DNA of 64,000 nucleotides from Rebecca billardiae RCC1528 (taxonomy: Eukaryota > Haptophyta), in assembly GCA_965240325.2 (NCBI GenBank), contig OZ251222.1, positions 3,906,001-3,970,000 of the forward strand, given 5' to 3'. The notes under the pieces are model-generated. The model did not search any database. It saw only the letters and a list, made by a program, of their open reading frames with translations, and was not told where the DNA came from. Position numbers and translations under genes: made by a program. Shown one piece after another: positions 31,523-42,063 of this stretch; within the stretch, counting starts at the first letter, position 1; each line of letters begins with the position of its first letter.

Positions 31523-34500
31523 ATGCAACGCTCCGCCGGGCGCAAGGCGCCGCGCCGCGGTGCCACGACGGTGGCGCGGCGGCTGGCGCCGATTCTGCTC
31601 CTGCTCTTCTTCTGCGCCTACGGCCTCTGGGCCGCCAGCGTGCTGCGGTCGCAAGACGACACGGGCACGGCGCAGCAGAAGCCTGTGCCCGGGTTTGGCG
31701 CGCGCCCAGAGCCGCCGCTCGGACTCGCAGCGCAGCCCGAACGCTTCGCGGCCGCGACGCCGCTTGCCGGTCTGAGAGGCACGGCCGGCGCAGACCCGCG
31801 CGCCCCGGGCAGCCAGACACGCAGCGCGGCGGCAGCGGCACCCGGCGCGGACGGCGTTGCGCGCGGCTCGGCGACGGTGCTCCCAGTGGCCCAAGGGGCA
31901 GTGAGCGGGCGTACGGGCCATCCTGCGGCTGCGCCCGTGGCAGCCCTGCCGGCAGAGTCGGCAGCCCCGTCGCCGCGCTGCAACTACAGCAGCAGCGGCC
32001 CGCCGAGCGGGACGTCCGCCGAGTTTGCGTCCGAGGCGGACGCGATCACGCTCGGCCTGCTCGACGGACCCGACCGGCCGGCGATGCTGGACAACCAGGC
32101 GCTGACGCTCGGCGTGTGGGTGTACGTGAGCGCGGGGAGCGAGTCGATCCAGACCGTCGTCTCGAGCAAGGCGGCGGGCTGCGACGCCAACCCGAGCCAC
32201 TACGGGTTTGCGCTGTTTGTGAACGAGTGGCAGACGGCCAGCCAGCAGGCGTGGCTCAGCTGGGGCAACGAGCACTCGGGGTGCGAGGAGCTCGGGAGCG
32301 CGCGGCAGGCGGTGCCGTACACGACGTGGACACACCTGGCCGCCGTGTTCGAGCCGCACGCCGACGGCGAGCACTTCACCGCCCGCGTCTACGTGAACGG
32401 CGCGCTGTCGGCGACCACGGAGAAGGGCGGCCCCGGCTCGGCCAAGATCTCGACCGCGCTGCCCTCGCGCCCGCTCGTGCAGGTGCGCGCGGAGGCGCGC
32501 GAGGCGGCGCGCCGGCGCTGCGCGCGCGCACGCGGCTGACCCCGCCCCCGTCCCCGCGCGCGCCCCGCCGCGGCCCCGCGCCGCTCCGCCGCGCCGCGCA
32601 GCCGGGGCACGAGACGTACGTGGGCGTGCACGCAGACAAGACGCACCCCTTCCACGGGGCGATGGACGAGCTCGCCGTTTGGCACGGCGTGCTGTCGGCC
32701 AGCGAGCTCGTCGAGCAGGTTGTGAGCTGCGAGCCACCGCCCGCAGCAAGCGCCATCCTTGTGGCGCGCGAGCGCTTCGAGTACGCGTCGGAGCGCGCAG
32801 ACGTGGCGAAGAGACGAGCACGCACGTGAGTGGCGCGACGCGCGCGCGCTGCGCGCCGCGCGCGCGCCGCGCTGATCGCGTGCGTGCGCGCCGATCGGCC
32901 GCGCCGCCGTCGCGCCGCGCAGCAAGGCATCGAGCGCCTTCGCCAACAAGGTCTCCGTGCCGGCCGCCGCGCGCAGCGCGCAGACGCGCGTCACCTCCGC
33001 GCTGAAGCAGTCCGAGATCAAGGTGGCGCGCACGTGGACGGCGCCGCCCACGGACGCGGAGCGCAAGGCGAGCGACGAGCTCGCGGTGGAGAGGCTCGAG
33101 GCGGTGCGCAGGGGGTTCAAGCACGCGTGGGATGGTGCGCGCGCGCGACGCGGCCGCCGTGGCCGCTCGCCGCGCCCGCGCCGCGCCGCGCGCGTTGTCC
33201 CACCCTCGTTGTTGGTTCCGTCGGCTCGGGCTCAGCCTCGCGCTGGGCACAGTGCCGCGCGGATGTTGTATTGGGTGGCACAGCATCTGTGGTGTGGTAT
33301 CTGACCGCCGGTCGTCGGCCATCGACGGCGGACTTTCGCGCACACCGACAGCCGCGCACGCGCCGCCGACGCCGAGCGCACGCCGCGCGCCGCGCCGCCG
33401 AGCGCCCAGCCATCTCGCGTGCGCGCCTCATGCCGCGCCTGCCGCTGCGGCGCGCGCCGCGCGCGCGCAGGCTACAAGCGGTATGCCTGGGGCCAGGACG
33501 AGCTGAAGCCCAAGTCGAACACGTCCAAGAACTGGTTGCACCAGGCGGCGACGATGATCGACTCGCTCGACTGCCTGTGGATGTGCGCGCCGCGCGCCCG
33601 CCAGCCCCACACCGCCGCCCGCCCGCGGCAAGCCGACCTGCGCGAGCGCTCGCGCGCGCGTGCCCCCCCGGCGCTCTGCGCGCACGCGCGCGGCACGGCG
33701 CGCGCGCGCAGCATGGGCTTCAAGGAGGACTTCTACGAGGCGCGCGACTGGATCAAGGCCAACCTGCACTTCGACTTCTCCGCCGGCGTCTCGGTCTTCG
33801 AGACGATCATCCGCTCGCTCGGCGGGCTGCTCTCCGCGTACGACCTCTCGCGCGACCACGTGTTCCTCGACAAGGCGGTCGAGCTGGCGGACGTGCTGCT
33901 CAAGGCCTTCACCTCGCCCACCGGGCTGCCGTGCACCACGCTCAACTTCAAGACGGGCGCGTGCACGTTCCCGTCGTGGACGGGCGGCGCGGCGATCCTC
34001 TCCGAGTTCGGCACGATCCAGCTCGAGTTCAAGTACCTCACGCAGCACACGGGCGACCCCAAGTACGCGGACGCGGCGCTGCGCGTGATGTCGCTCGTGC
34101 GCTCGCAGCCGTCGACGCATGGCATGTACCCGACGTACCTCAACGCCAAGACGGGCAAGTTCAGCAACGCGGTGATCACGTTCGGCGCGCTCGGCGACTC
34201 GTTCTACGAGTACCTGATCAAGCAGTGGGTGCAGACGGGCAAGCGCGAGCCGTGGCTGCGCAAGATGTACGACGACGCGATGGACGGGCTGACCGGGTAC
34301 ATGCTGCAGCGCTCGACGCCGGGCGAGCTGCTGTACGTCGCCGACTACAACGGGCGCGCTTACAACCACAAGATGGACCACCTCGTGTGCTTCGTCGGCG
34401 CGATGCTCGCCCTCGGCGCGCGCGACGGGCACCCGAACGACGAGCAGCACCTGGCCGTCGCCGAGGGGCTGACGGAGACGTGCTACCAGATGTACGCGCG

Positions 34501-34927
34501 CCAGCCGACCGGCCTGAGCCCGGAGTTTGTCACGTTCGCGGCCGGCAACGACTTCCAGGTGCCGAACAACGCAAAGTTCAACATCCTGCGGCCGGAGGCG
34601 ATCGAGAGCATCTTCTACCTGCACTACTACACGCGGCAGCCGCGCTACCGCGAGCAGGGCTGGGCGATGTTCCAAGCGTTCGAGCAGTGGTCTCGCACGC
34701 CGTCGGGGTACGCGGCCATCCCCAACGTGCTCGACACGTCGCACAAGCAGGACGACAAGATGGAGTCCTTCTGGCTCGCCGAGACCATGAAGTACTTCTA
34801 CCTGCTGTTCGATTCGTCGGACCCCATCCCGCTCGACAAGTACGTCTTCAACACCGAGGCCCATCCGCTTTCCGTCTTCGAGGATCCCGCAGATGCCGTC
34901 CTCGGGGTGCGCCACGGCATCGAATGA
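31523..34927 (+). CDS. GH47 alpha-mannosidase with N-terminal LamG-like domain, type II membrane protein
   Basis: Five exons: 31523-32482, 32602-32825, 32923-33134, 33471-33582 and 33712-34927. All phases match, giving 907 aa. A basic start and LAPILLLLFFCAYGLWAASV form a signal anchor. After a Pro/Ala stalk, residues ~170-380 look like a LamG/concanavalin-like jelly roll (TLGVWVYVSAG, TTWTHLAAVFEPHADG, then FHGAMDELAVWHGVLSASEL). From ~445 the GH47 domain is complete: FKHAWDGYKRYAWGQDELKP, DSLDCLWIMGFK, VSVFE (E533), GDSFYEY (D665), LRPE (E798) and FNTEAHP with the Ca2+ Thr at 884. GH47 class I enzymes trim alpha-1,2-mannose from N-glycans in the ER/Golgi and all key residues are kept. The LamG domain is not part of usual class I mannosidases and may help substrate binding (inference). 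Confidence 0.85.
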
Positions 34928-35672
34928 CCATCATCACATTGTCATGTCATTGAAGCGGGCCGGCTCGCCACTCTCGTAGCCTTGAAGTTGATGACTCGAT
35001 CCGACGATCCGATACTTCGACGGCCGAGTGCGACAGTCTGAGAGTAAGTCCGTTGGCGGCCCGGCGCGGCAGACGTGAGACGGGCCGGCCGGCGGACCGG
35101 ACACCGGTCGCCGCCGGCCCGCCGCGGCGCCGCCGCCGGCCGCGGGCGCCCGTGCCCGCGGTGACGGACACGGGCCTCGCGGACTCGCGCAGTGCGCCGT
35201 GGCCCTTGCGGGGGGCAGTCACTGAGTCCGTGCGCCCGGGTGCGGCGCGTGCGCCTCGGCGGGGCTGCGGAGTGCGGGCCCCTGCGGCGCGGGCGGCGCG
35301 CCCGGGCGCGGGCGGGCCGGCGCCCCGCGGCGCCGCCGGCGGGCCGGGCGGCGGGGCGGGGCGGATGACGCCTGAGACTCGGGGAGTTGGCACGGTTATA
35401 ATGTTGAAACTACTAGGTGACACGATGGCCATTCGGGGTTCAAGGACCACTGTTGGCTGTGGCTGACGCCGGGGGCGCTCGCAGCCCGCGCGGACCAGCG
35501 CCGCCCGGCTGCAGGCTGAGTGGCCGCTGGGGCGGCGCTGTGCGGGGAGAAGGGACTGTGAGACGGACATCAGGGTTGGGCTGTGATGCGTTAAGGGCGA
35601 CGTCGGAAGGAGAATCCTGCAGGAATGGATGCCTCGGAAGTGCTGTACATGCGCCTGCGCTTGTGCTGGTGG
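34928..35672. other. intergenic, extremely GC-rich
   Basis: 35050-35360 is nearly pure G and C, so both strands are open, but the translations are Arg/Ala/Pro/Gly runs without domain features. No gene is called. Confidence 0.5.
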
Positions 35673-36245
35673 TCACTGCATGCACGCCATCACCGACACC
35701 GTCACACCGTCCTCCACTCCGGATTCGAGAAGTGTCGCGCAGTCGTTGTTCAGCAGCTGGAGACCGCGCGGAGGGAAGCAGGTCGGGTTGACGAAGAGGC
35801 GAAAAGCGCGGCTGTCGACTCCGGCGGCTGCCGCGATTGCTTTGCGCAGCTCGCCAACGGTTTGCTGAGGCGGAAGACGCAGTGCGAGCTCCCACGACGA
35901 CGCCAGCCCAACGACGCGAATGGTTGTGAGGGCGGCACACCGGCGGGAGGATTTGGCCAGGCGCTCGTCGCCCAGATCGTTCAGACCACGGCGGTCGACA
36001 TCCACTGGCTGCGCCGGCGCGGGGAGCACGGCGAGCATGTCGACGCGCGACGAGCACTTGATGGGCGAGAACTGAGAAGTCGCCCGCCGGCCGAGACGGT
36101 TTGACCAGTGGCTCTGGCTCGAGCTCTCGGCCCGCGCAGCACCGAGCACCAAGCGGCTTTCCAAGGGTGGTCGCGGCGGCGCCCCTGGCCACCGCCAGGT
36201 GATCAAGAGAGGATGAAAGTCTGAAACTGTTTCGCGCGCGGCCAT
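35673..36245 (-). CDS. hypothetical protein with possible ubiquitin-like fold
   Basis: Open for 190 aa. The Met at 36038 (MLAVLPAPAQP) may be the real start, because a TATA-like TATTTAAAT lies directly against the longer start. The C-terminal ~75 residues have a ubiquitin-like rhythm: WELALRLPPQQTVGELRKAI, then SRAFRLFVNPTC, GLQLLNNDCATLLESGVEDG and VTVSV. In ubiquitin-like domains the corresponding elements are the first beta hairpin, the helix, and a TL.E.GI.DG..V strand. This is inference from pattern only. No GG tail for conjugation is present, so a linker or adaptor role would be expected if the fold is right. Confidence 0.4.
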   Translation of the reverse strand: MAARETVSDFHPLLITWRWPGAPPRPPLESRLVLGAARAESSSQSHWSNRLGRRATSQFSPIKCSSRVDMLAVLPAPAQPVDVDRRGLNDLGDERLAKSSRRCAALTTIRVVGLASSWELALRLPPQQTVGELRKAIAAAAGVDSRAFRLFVNPTCFPPRGLQLLNNDCATLLESGVEDGVTVSVMACMQ

Positions 36246-36372
36246 TTAAATACGAGGAACTCGATCTCAAGCGATCTCACCCCACGGCACGGCCTTGGCA
36301 CGGCCACGGGCGCTCGTCCGGACCGCCCCGGACGCCGCCGCGCGCCCCGTCCAGCGACGAGGAGGCTGGCTC

Positions 36373-36748
36373 ATGATGAAGTCGTTTGCGTGCCTTCTCG
36401 CAGCGTTCGCGCTTCTGGTGGCGTCGGCGAGCGCCTTCATCGCTCCGCCGACCGGTGGCGCGGTCATGCGCTGCGCAGTTCCCAACAGCGCCATCGTGAT
36501 GGTACGTCGCCGCCCCAGGACCCTCGCCAGCGACTCCATCCCCGGGGCTGCACTGGCCTGCGCGCCTGACCATTCACGTGCGAATGATTGCGATCCGTGC
36601 GCGCCTGATCGCGCAGGGGCGTGGGGACAAGCGCACAAAGAAGGGCAAGATCAAGGCTGGATCGTTTGGCAACTCTCGCCCCCACCGCGCCCCGGAGAAG
36701 TACCGCCTGAAGAAGCCGGCTTCGTACGCTGCTCGGAGCGGGAACTAA
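36373..36748 (+). CDS. plastid 30S ribosomal protein THX (bTHX), nuclear-encoded
   Basis: Two short exons, 36373-36501 and 36617-36748, encode 86 aa. Exon 1 is a signal peptide (MMKSFACLLAAFALLVASAS) followed by AFIAPP, an ASAF-type plastid import site with Phe after the cut, then a short transit peptide. Exon 2 starts GRGDKRTKKGKIKAGSFGNS, matching the bacterial/plastid THX consensus GKGD.RT.KGKI..G..G..RP, then a basic tail ending SYAARSGN. THX binds the head of the small ribosomal subunit. The intron begins GTACGT and ends GCGCAG in phase 0. Neither exon alone forms a long frame, so simple ORF calling would miss it. It is good evidence that the organism has a secondary red plastid. Confidence 0.8.
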
Positions 36749-37292
36749 GGCGGCAGCTCTTGCGCTGCCTCGTGGGACTTGCGGGTCGCCAAGGCGTTTG
36801 ATGTGCGTCGTAGGTGGCACCTCGGGCGTTCGCATCGGTTCGTGGCCGACATCGCAATGCTGTGATGAATTTTGCGGCAGGCGACGGGGAGCACGGTCGC
36901 TGACCGCCCGGCGACGGCCCGCGCGGCCCAGTATTCTCGGAGTCTGCGGGACTCCGGTCCGAATCGCGCCCGCGCGGACCGCACTGTCCACTCGGCCCGC
37001 GGCGAGTCCTAAGTGGCAGCACATCGTCGCCGGACTGCTAAGTCTGATGATCCTGCCACTGACAGCTGGCGTGAGAAGGTCCTGTCCACGGCGACGCCAT
37101 TACAGTGGCACAATGGAGCCTGCCACAGAGGCACAGTAGTCGTACGAGATACATACTAACATAGAATCTCTGAAGTCTGAACTAGACACAGTACTTCTGG
37201 TTGGCGGAGTTCGTTTGGGGCTCGTTCATTTTAACGATTGACGCGGTTCTTTGCGGAGTCTCTTGCGAACGACGGGCGGCGGCCGGCACGGA
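36749..37292. other. intergenic, no gene recognised
   Basis: It lies between THX and the SulP-type transporter, on the same strand. No domain-bearing frame was seen. Confidence 0.5.
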
Positions 37293-39230
37293 ATGGCGAC
37301 GGCCGTTCAACACGCCGCGACGACAGCCGACGGCCACACGCGGCCTCCGCCGACGACCGAGGCCGATGGTGCCGATGAGGAGGCGCTGTCGCTCCTTGGC
37401 GCCGTCCCCCGCGCCGCGCCGAGCCTCACGCGCACGGACAGCGTGCTGTTGCATTCGCAGCGCACGTTTGCGCTCCTGATGGGCATCGTGATCGTTGTCG
37501 TCGAGGCAGTCCCCTTCGGCCTCGCCATCTTCCCGAGCGAGCTGCGCCTGTCAGGTGTGTGCGGCATCCAGATCTTCCTGCTCAGCTCGGCCGTCGGGCA
37601 GGCGGTGCTCACGCTCGGCTCGCAGTTCGACATGGCCACAGGGCTGATGATGTGTGAGAACGTGCCGCTGATGCACGAGCTCTCCGCGGGCATACACGCG
37701 TACCTGGCCCCGCGTGGGCGCGGCGCGAGCACCATGTCGACGATCATCGCGGCGTGCGCGCTGTCCACGCTCGCCGTGGGCGTCGGCTTCTACGCCCTCG
37801 GCGCGCTGAGGCTGGGCGCGCTCGTGGGCCGTCTGCCCGCGCACTCGCTGCTCGGCTGCATCGGCGGCGTCGCGTTCTTCACGACGCAGCTCGGGTTCGA
37901 GGTCTCGACCGCGCTACCGTTCGCGTGGTGGCAGCCGGCGCACATGCGCGCTCTGCTCCGCCCCGACGAGCTGCCGCTCTGGACGCTCTCCTACGGCCTC
38001 GCGCTCGGGCTGCGCGCGCTCTCGGCGCGCATCAAGTCGCCCGTGCTCACGCCCGCCTACTTCCTCGCCATCCCGTTCGTCGCGCACGGCGCGCTGTTCG
38101 CGCTGGGCATGCGCAGCTCGGACGCGCGCGTGGCGCGCTACTTCTTCGCGAGCCCGAACGCGGTGGAGGCGGCCGCCGACGCGTCCGCCGGCGCCGAGCA
38201 GCGGCCGCTCGTGCGCGACCACTTTGAGCTGTACGGCGCGTTCGACCCGCGGCTGGTGGCGTGGGACGCGATGGCGATGCAGCTGCCCGTGCTGCTCGCG
38301 ATCGTGGGCTTCTCGCTCGCGCACGTGCCGATCAACGTGCCCGCGCTCACCCTCACCTCGGGCGTGCGCGCCGACGTGGACACCGAGCTGCGCGTGCACG
38401 GCGCCGCGTGCGTGCTCGCCGGCTGTGTGGGGTGGCCGCCCGCGTACATGTGCTACGCAAACACGGCCACCTACCTCAAGTGCGGCGGCGGCGGCCGCGT
38501 GTACGGCGGGCTGCTCGCTGTCGCGATGGTGGTCTTCGCGCACGTAGGGCCGCAGTGCATCAGCGTGGTGCCGCGGTGCGTGCGGCGCCGGCGTGCGCGA
38601 CCACTGGCCTGGCGCGCGCGCTCAGCACGCGCCCCGTCCCTCTTTGCTCATGCGGTGCGTGTGCAGCTGCATGGTCGCGGCGCTCTTCTTCCACATCGGC
38701 ATTGAGCTCGGGACCGACTCGTTCGTCGCCCCGCGCGCCCAGATGGGCACGATCGAGTACGCTTGCCTCTGGGCGGTCTCGCTGACCATCGCACTCGTCG
38801 GTGCGCGCGGAGCGGCCACACGTCCGGATCCGTGCCGGCGCCTGCGCGCGCGCCGGTCCACCGCGCATCGGCGCACTCATCGTGATGCGCACGCGCGCGC
38901 GGTATGCCATGACCAGGCATGACGGAGGGCGTGGCGCTGAGCGCGCTGCTAGGCACGGCCACTCTTGCCGCCGGACTGCAACCTCTGTCCATCGACGACC
39001 ACGGCAGCCAGCATCCTCACCCCAAGCCAAAGCAGGCGACGGCGGCGGACGGAGGCAGTGGCGATACCAAGGCAGTGGCCGCGCACGGCGCGGGCGCTGT
39101 GGAAGGAAGCTTCGGCACCGCCGTGAACATCGCCTGCGGTAACAGTGCTGGCGGCAGCGTGCGCGAGGACGCCGATCATGCCCCCCCCACTTGCAATGCT
39201 GCCGCCGCCTCCCCCGCCTCTGATGACTGA
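37293..39230 (+). CDS. SulP-type (SLC26-like) transporter, fungal Vsb1/YGR125w-like
   Basis: Three exons: 37293-38575, 38667-38800 and 38917-39230, giving 576 aa with phases matching (VVPR|CMVAALFFHIG and IALVG|MTEGVAL). About a dozen hydrophobic segments start at SQRTFALLMGIVIVVVEAVP. The late conserved part, PINVPALTLTSGVRADVDTE then GAACVLAGCVGWPPAYMCYA, and the following VAALFFHIGIEL resemble the membrane domain of the YGR125w/Vsb1 branch of SulP, where the motif is NVPAL...NVD.ELI.HG..N...G..G. These are organellar anion or amino-acid related transporters, and the substrate here is unknown. No STAS domain is seen. The C-terminal ~95 residues are Gly/Ala-rich and unlike the family. Confidence 0.65.
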
Positions 39231-39753
39231 TGCCCGGCCCGCGCCGGCGCCGCGGCGGCGGCACCGTGTCCGTGACCGTCGGCGTACTTATACGCACGGC
39301 TATAGCTAGAGGCTAGAGTATATAGGCCCGCCGTACACTCTGCTACACTGACTGCAGTACCTGATTCTGACTACAGTATAGTAACCTGCTGTGACCTGTC
39401 GACGTCGACGCGCCGCGTTACACGGTTACAGTTACACGTACCGGGCGGCACGGTTGTCGGTTGATGATTGCGCTGACGGGCATCAGCCGCGCGAAGAATA
39501 AGATATCAGGCATCGTCACGGGACATCATCTGAGGCGGCCATCAGCCGGCGGCCCCGGACTCCGTCACGACGACCGAGCGCCGTCACGAGTCACGACGCG
39601 GTGAGTGAGTGAGTTACTCGACTGAGTGACTTTCCGCGAGGGCGCCGTCGCCGTCGGACGTGGGTGCGGGGTGTTACCAACAGTCCAACAGTGACGACGT
39701 GCCCGTGGCCGATCGGATCGGCCACGTGTAATCTCAGACTGTCCATCACGCCA
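39231..39753. other. intergenic between convergent genes
   Basis: No gene is recognised. Short GTGAGTGAGTGAGT and CGTCACGA-type simple repeats occur near 39570-39620. Confidence 0.5.
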
Positions 39754-40217
39754 CTATCTGCCACGCCGAGAGTTCTTCCTCCTCTCGCGTTCGGTGGCTA
39801 GTCGCGCCGTCTTCTCCTTGCGGAGGCACTGCTGAAAGGTTTTCGCTCGCGCCGAGTCGATCTCACCTGGCTCGAGCTCATCCTCTGCGTAGACACTCTC
39901 GTAGCACTGTTCACTCTGGCAGCGCAGCACGCAGTTGGGCTTCATGTCGGCGTCCCACTCGGAGCAGGGGCCTTCTTCGCACTGCTGGCGCTCGATCTTG
40001 GCCTTGCGGTCACCCACGGCCTATTGCACGCAATGCCCGCGCGAGGTGGGCAAGAGTGGGGCATGATGAGAACCCAGGGGTTCGCGCGGGTGGGGTCGCG
40101 TGGCGTGGGCCACGCGTTGCGGCGCACCTTACTGCGCTTCTTTGCATGCGCACTCGGTGCCGCTACCGCCAGCAAGAACAAGGCCGCAAGCATAGCGCGC
40201 CGACCGCGCGCCATCAT
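39754..40217 (-). CDS. small secreted/ER Cys-rich protein
   Basis: Two exons, 40217-40128 and 40020-39754, joined in phase 0 (KKRSK|AVGDRKAK), give 118 aa. Exon 1 is a signal peptide (RAMLAALFLLAVAAPSAHA). The mature part has a compact Cys pattern: RQQCEEGPCSEWD, NCVLRCQSEQCYESVYAEDE, then LEPGEIDSARAKTFQQCLRK, and a highly basic tail. A similar Cys/LEPGEID arrangement occurs in a conserved but uncharacterised family of small eukaryotic secreted proteins (possibly DUF4787, named from memory and not checked). Function unknown. Confidence 0.65.
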
Positions 40218-40440
40218 CGCCGGATGAGAATCCAAGCAAGTCGGGATCTGGCACGATGGCCGCTATCTATCTGAGCCCCAAACTTTTCGACGTCGAGCTG
40301 CTGTTTGATTGATGCCCATCAGCTCGAATTCGCATCCACTTGCAAGCCAACCGCAAGGACGGCATCATCTTGGCCGCTGCCAACTGCCCTGCCGGGGAGC
40401 CAGCGTCTGGGCGCTGGCCGGCCCCCGGGGGGCGTGCACG

Positions 40441-41661
40441 ATGGGCGGTGCGGACCCGGGGGACGTGCAGATCGTCGTCGACTATGACAAGCGCGTGCGC
40501 GCGCTCTCCGACGTGGTGTGCAAAGATATCACCGAGCTGTACCAAATGGGCGAGCAGCTGGGCGAGGGGCGCTTCTCAACCGTGCATGCTGGCACTGCCG
40601 CGGGCACGGGCAAGCGGTTCGCGCTGAAAGTGGTGGAGAACAAATCGCTCGCGGACGAGGAGAACCTCGAGGCGCTGGAGCAGGAGGTGCGCATCCTGCG
40701 CATGCTTGAGCACCCGTACGTTGTCAAGCTCAAAGAGGTGGTGATGGCGAACGAGTCCACGTACCTCTGCATGGAGCTGCTCTCGGGGGGCGAGCTCTTC
40801 GGCAAGATCGTCGAGGCGGGCGCGTTCCCGGAAGCCCCCGCCGCGACGCTCTTCGCCAAGCTCCTGATTGGCGTGGAGTTCCTGCACAGCAAAGACGTGG
40901 TGCACCGCGACCTCAAGCCGGAGAACGTGCTCTTTGGTGCGCGCGCGGCGCACGGCGCACCGCCCACGCACCCGCCCACCCTGGGCGGCGTGCGCGCAGC
41001 GCGCGCGCTCCGCGGCGTGCGCTGCGCGACGGACGCCGCCGTTCGGCCCCGCCCCGACGCGCGTGCCGCCCGCGCGCGCGCGCACTCCCCCGCCCTCGGT
41101 GCGCGCCGCCTGTGCCGCGCAGAGACGGGCAGCGGCTCGATGCCGACTGACATTAAGATCATCGACTTTGGGTACGCGGGCGTGTGGACGGCTGCGAAGC
41201 AGCTGAGCGGCCTGTGCGGCACGCCGGACTACGTGAGTCCGGAGGTGCTCTCCTGGTACGACGAGGACACCACGCCGGGCCGGCCGTACGGCAAGTCCTC
41301 CGACGTCTGGTCGCTGGGCGTGCTGCTGTACGTGCTGCTCTCCGGCTGCTCGCCGTTTGCCGCGGACGACGAGGAGGAGCTGCTCAAGCTCGTGGCAAAG
41401 GCGCAGTTCAGCTTCCCGGACAAGGAGTGGGCGAAGGTCTCTGACGCGGCGAAGGACGCCGTGCGCAGGTGCCTCACCGTGGACGAGGCGCAGCGCATCA
41501 CGCTGGCGCAGCTCAAAGAGCACGAGTGGTGCAAAGAGGCGGTCCAGGCTGTCGAGCTCGAGCTCAAGCAGTCGGGCGCGCTCAACCCGCGGGGAAAGGG
41601 CGGCGCCGCAGCCGGGGCAGACGCGGGCGACAAGCAACAATGCTGCTGCACCGTCCAGTGA
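40441..41661 (+). CDS. CaMK-like Ser/Thr protein kinase with CaaX tail
   Basis: Two exons, 40441-40936 and 41123-41661, join at NVLF|ETGSGSMP and give 344 aa. The kinase domain spans ~34-305: GEGRFSTVHAG (P-loop, 41-51), ALKVV (Lys63), QEVRIL (Glu82), VHRDLKPEN (Asp157), IIDFG (Asp180), GTPDYVSPEV (activation segment with SPE for APE) and WSLGVLLYVLLSGCSPF. Acidic residues and the general sequence place it near CaMK/DCLK kinases. No EF-hands or calmodulin-binding helix are evident. The C-terminus, KQQCCCTVQ, is a CaaX box (C-T-V-Q) preceded by two Cys, so farnesylation with palmitoylation and membrane anchoring is predicted. The 186-nt intron is a multiple of three and open, so retention would add 62 residues inside the kinase fold. 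Confidence 0.8.
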   Translation: MGGADPGDVQIVVDYDKRVRALSDVVCKDITELYQMGEQLGEGRFSTVHAGTAAGTGKRFALKVVENKSLADEENLEALEQEVRILRMLEHPYVVKLKEVVMANESTYLCMELLSGGELFGKIVEAGAFPEAPAATLFAKLLIGVEFLHSKDVVHRDLKPENVLFGARAAHGAPPTHPPTLGGVRAARALRGVRCATDAAVRPRPDARAARARAHSPALGARRLCRAETGSGSMPTDIKIIDFGYAGVWTAAKQLSGLCGTPDYVSPEVLSWYDEDTTPGRPYGKSSDVWSLGVLLYVLLSGCSPFAADDEEELLKLVAKAQFSFPDKEWAKVSDAAKDAVRRCLTVDEAQRITLAQLKEHEWCKEAVQAVELELKQSGALNPRGKGGAAAGADAGDKQQCCCTVQ

Positions 41662-42063
41662 GCTCGGCGCCTCGCGTGCGTACTCTGTCATGATGCGCAC
41701 TGCCGCGCCGTGCCGCAGCAGTGTCCAGCTCGTCGAGCTGCAAGTGCAGCAGCGCCGGCAGCTGCCGACGGCTTTCTCGTCGGTGGTCGCCTGCCAGCGG
41801 CGGCGTGCGGCACCAGGCCGCGCCCGCCCGCTTTTGATTGTTTCAGCTAGCAAATAAGCCCGCCTGTATTTTACAGTTTCAGCCGGAAAGTACGCCGCCA
41901 CGTTGCGCCGCCGCCGCCGCCGTGAGGAGACCCTGTCATGAGAAACGTCAGGTTCTTTGCTTCACACGAAAAGTCGAACTAGAACCTTGCCGCTGCTCCT
42001 GCCACCGCGGCCGTGCCGAGCAGTTCGGTTATGGCTGCGTAGAGCGGCGGTGGTGAGAGCATC
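41662..42063. other. intergenic, no gene recognised
   Basis: It is the 402-bp gap between the kinase and SPAG6, both on the plus strand. A 5' UTR and promoter for SPAG6 are expected here but no distinct element was seen. Confidence 0.5.

Noticed and set aside
35053-35466. 137-residue open frame on the plus strand
   Set aside because: Low-complexity Arg/Pro/Gly/Ala from nearly pure GC DNA, open on both strands.
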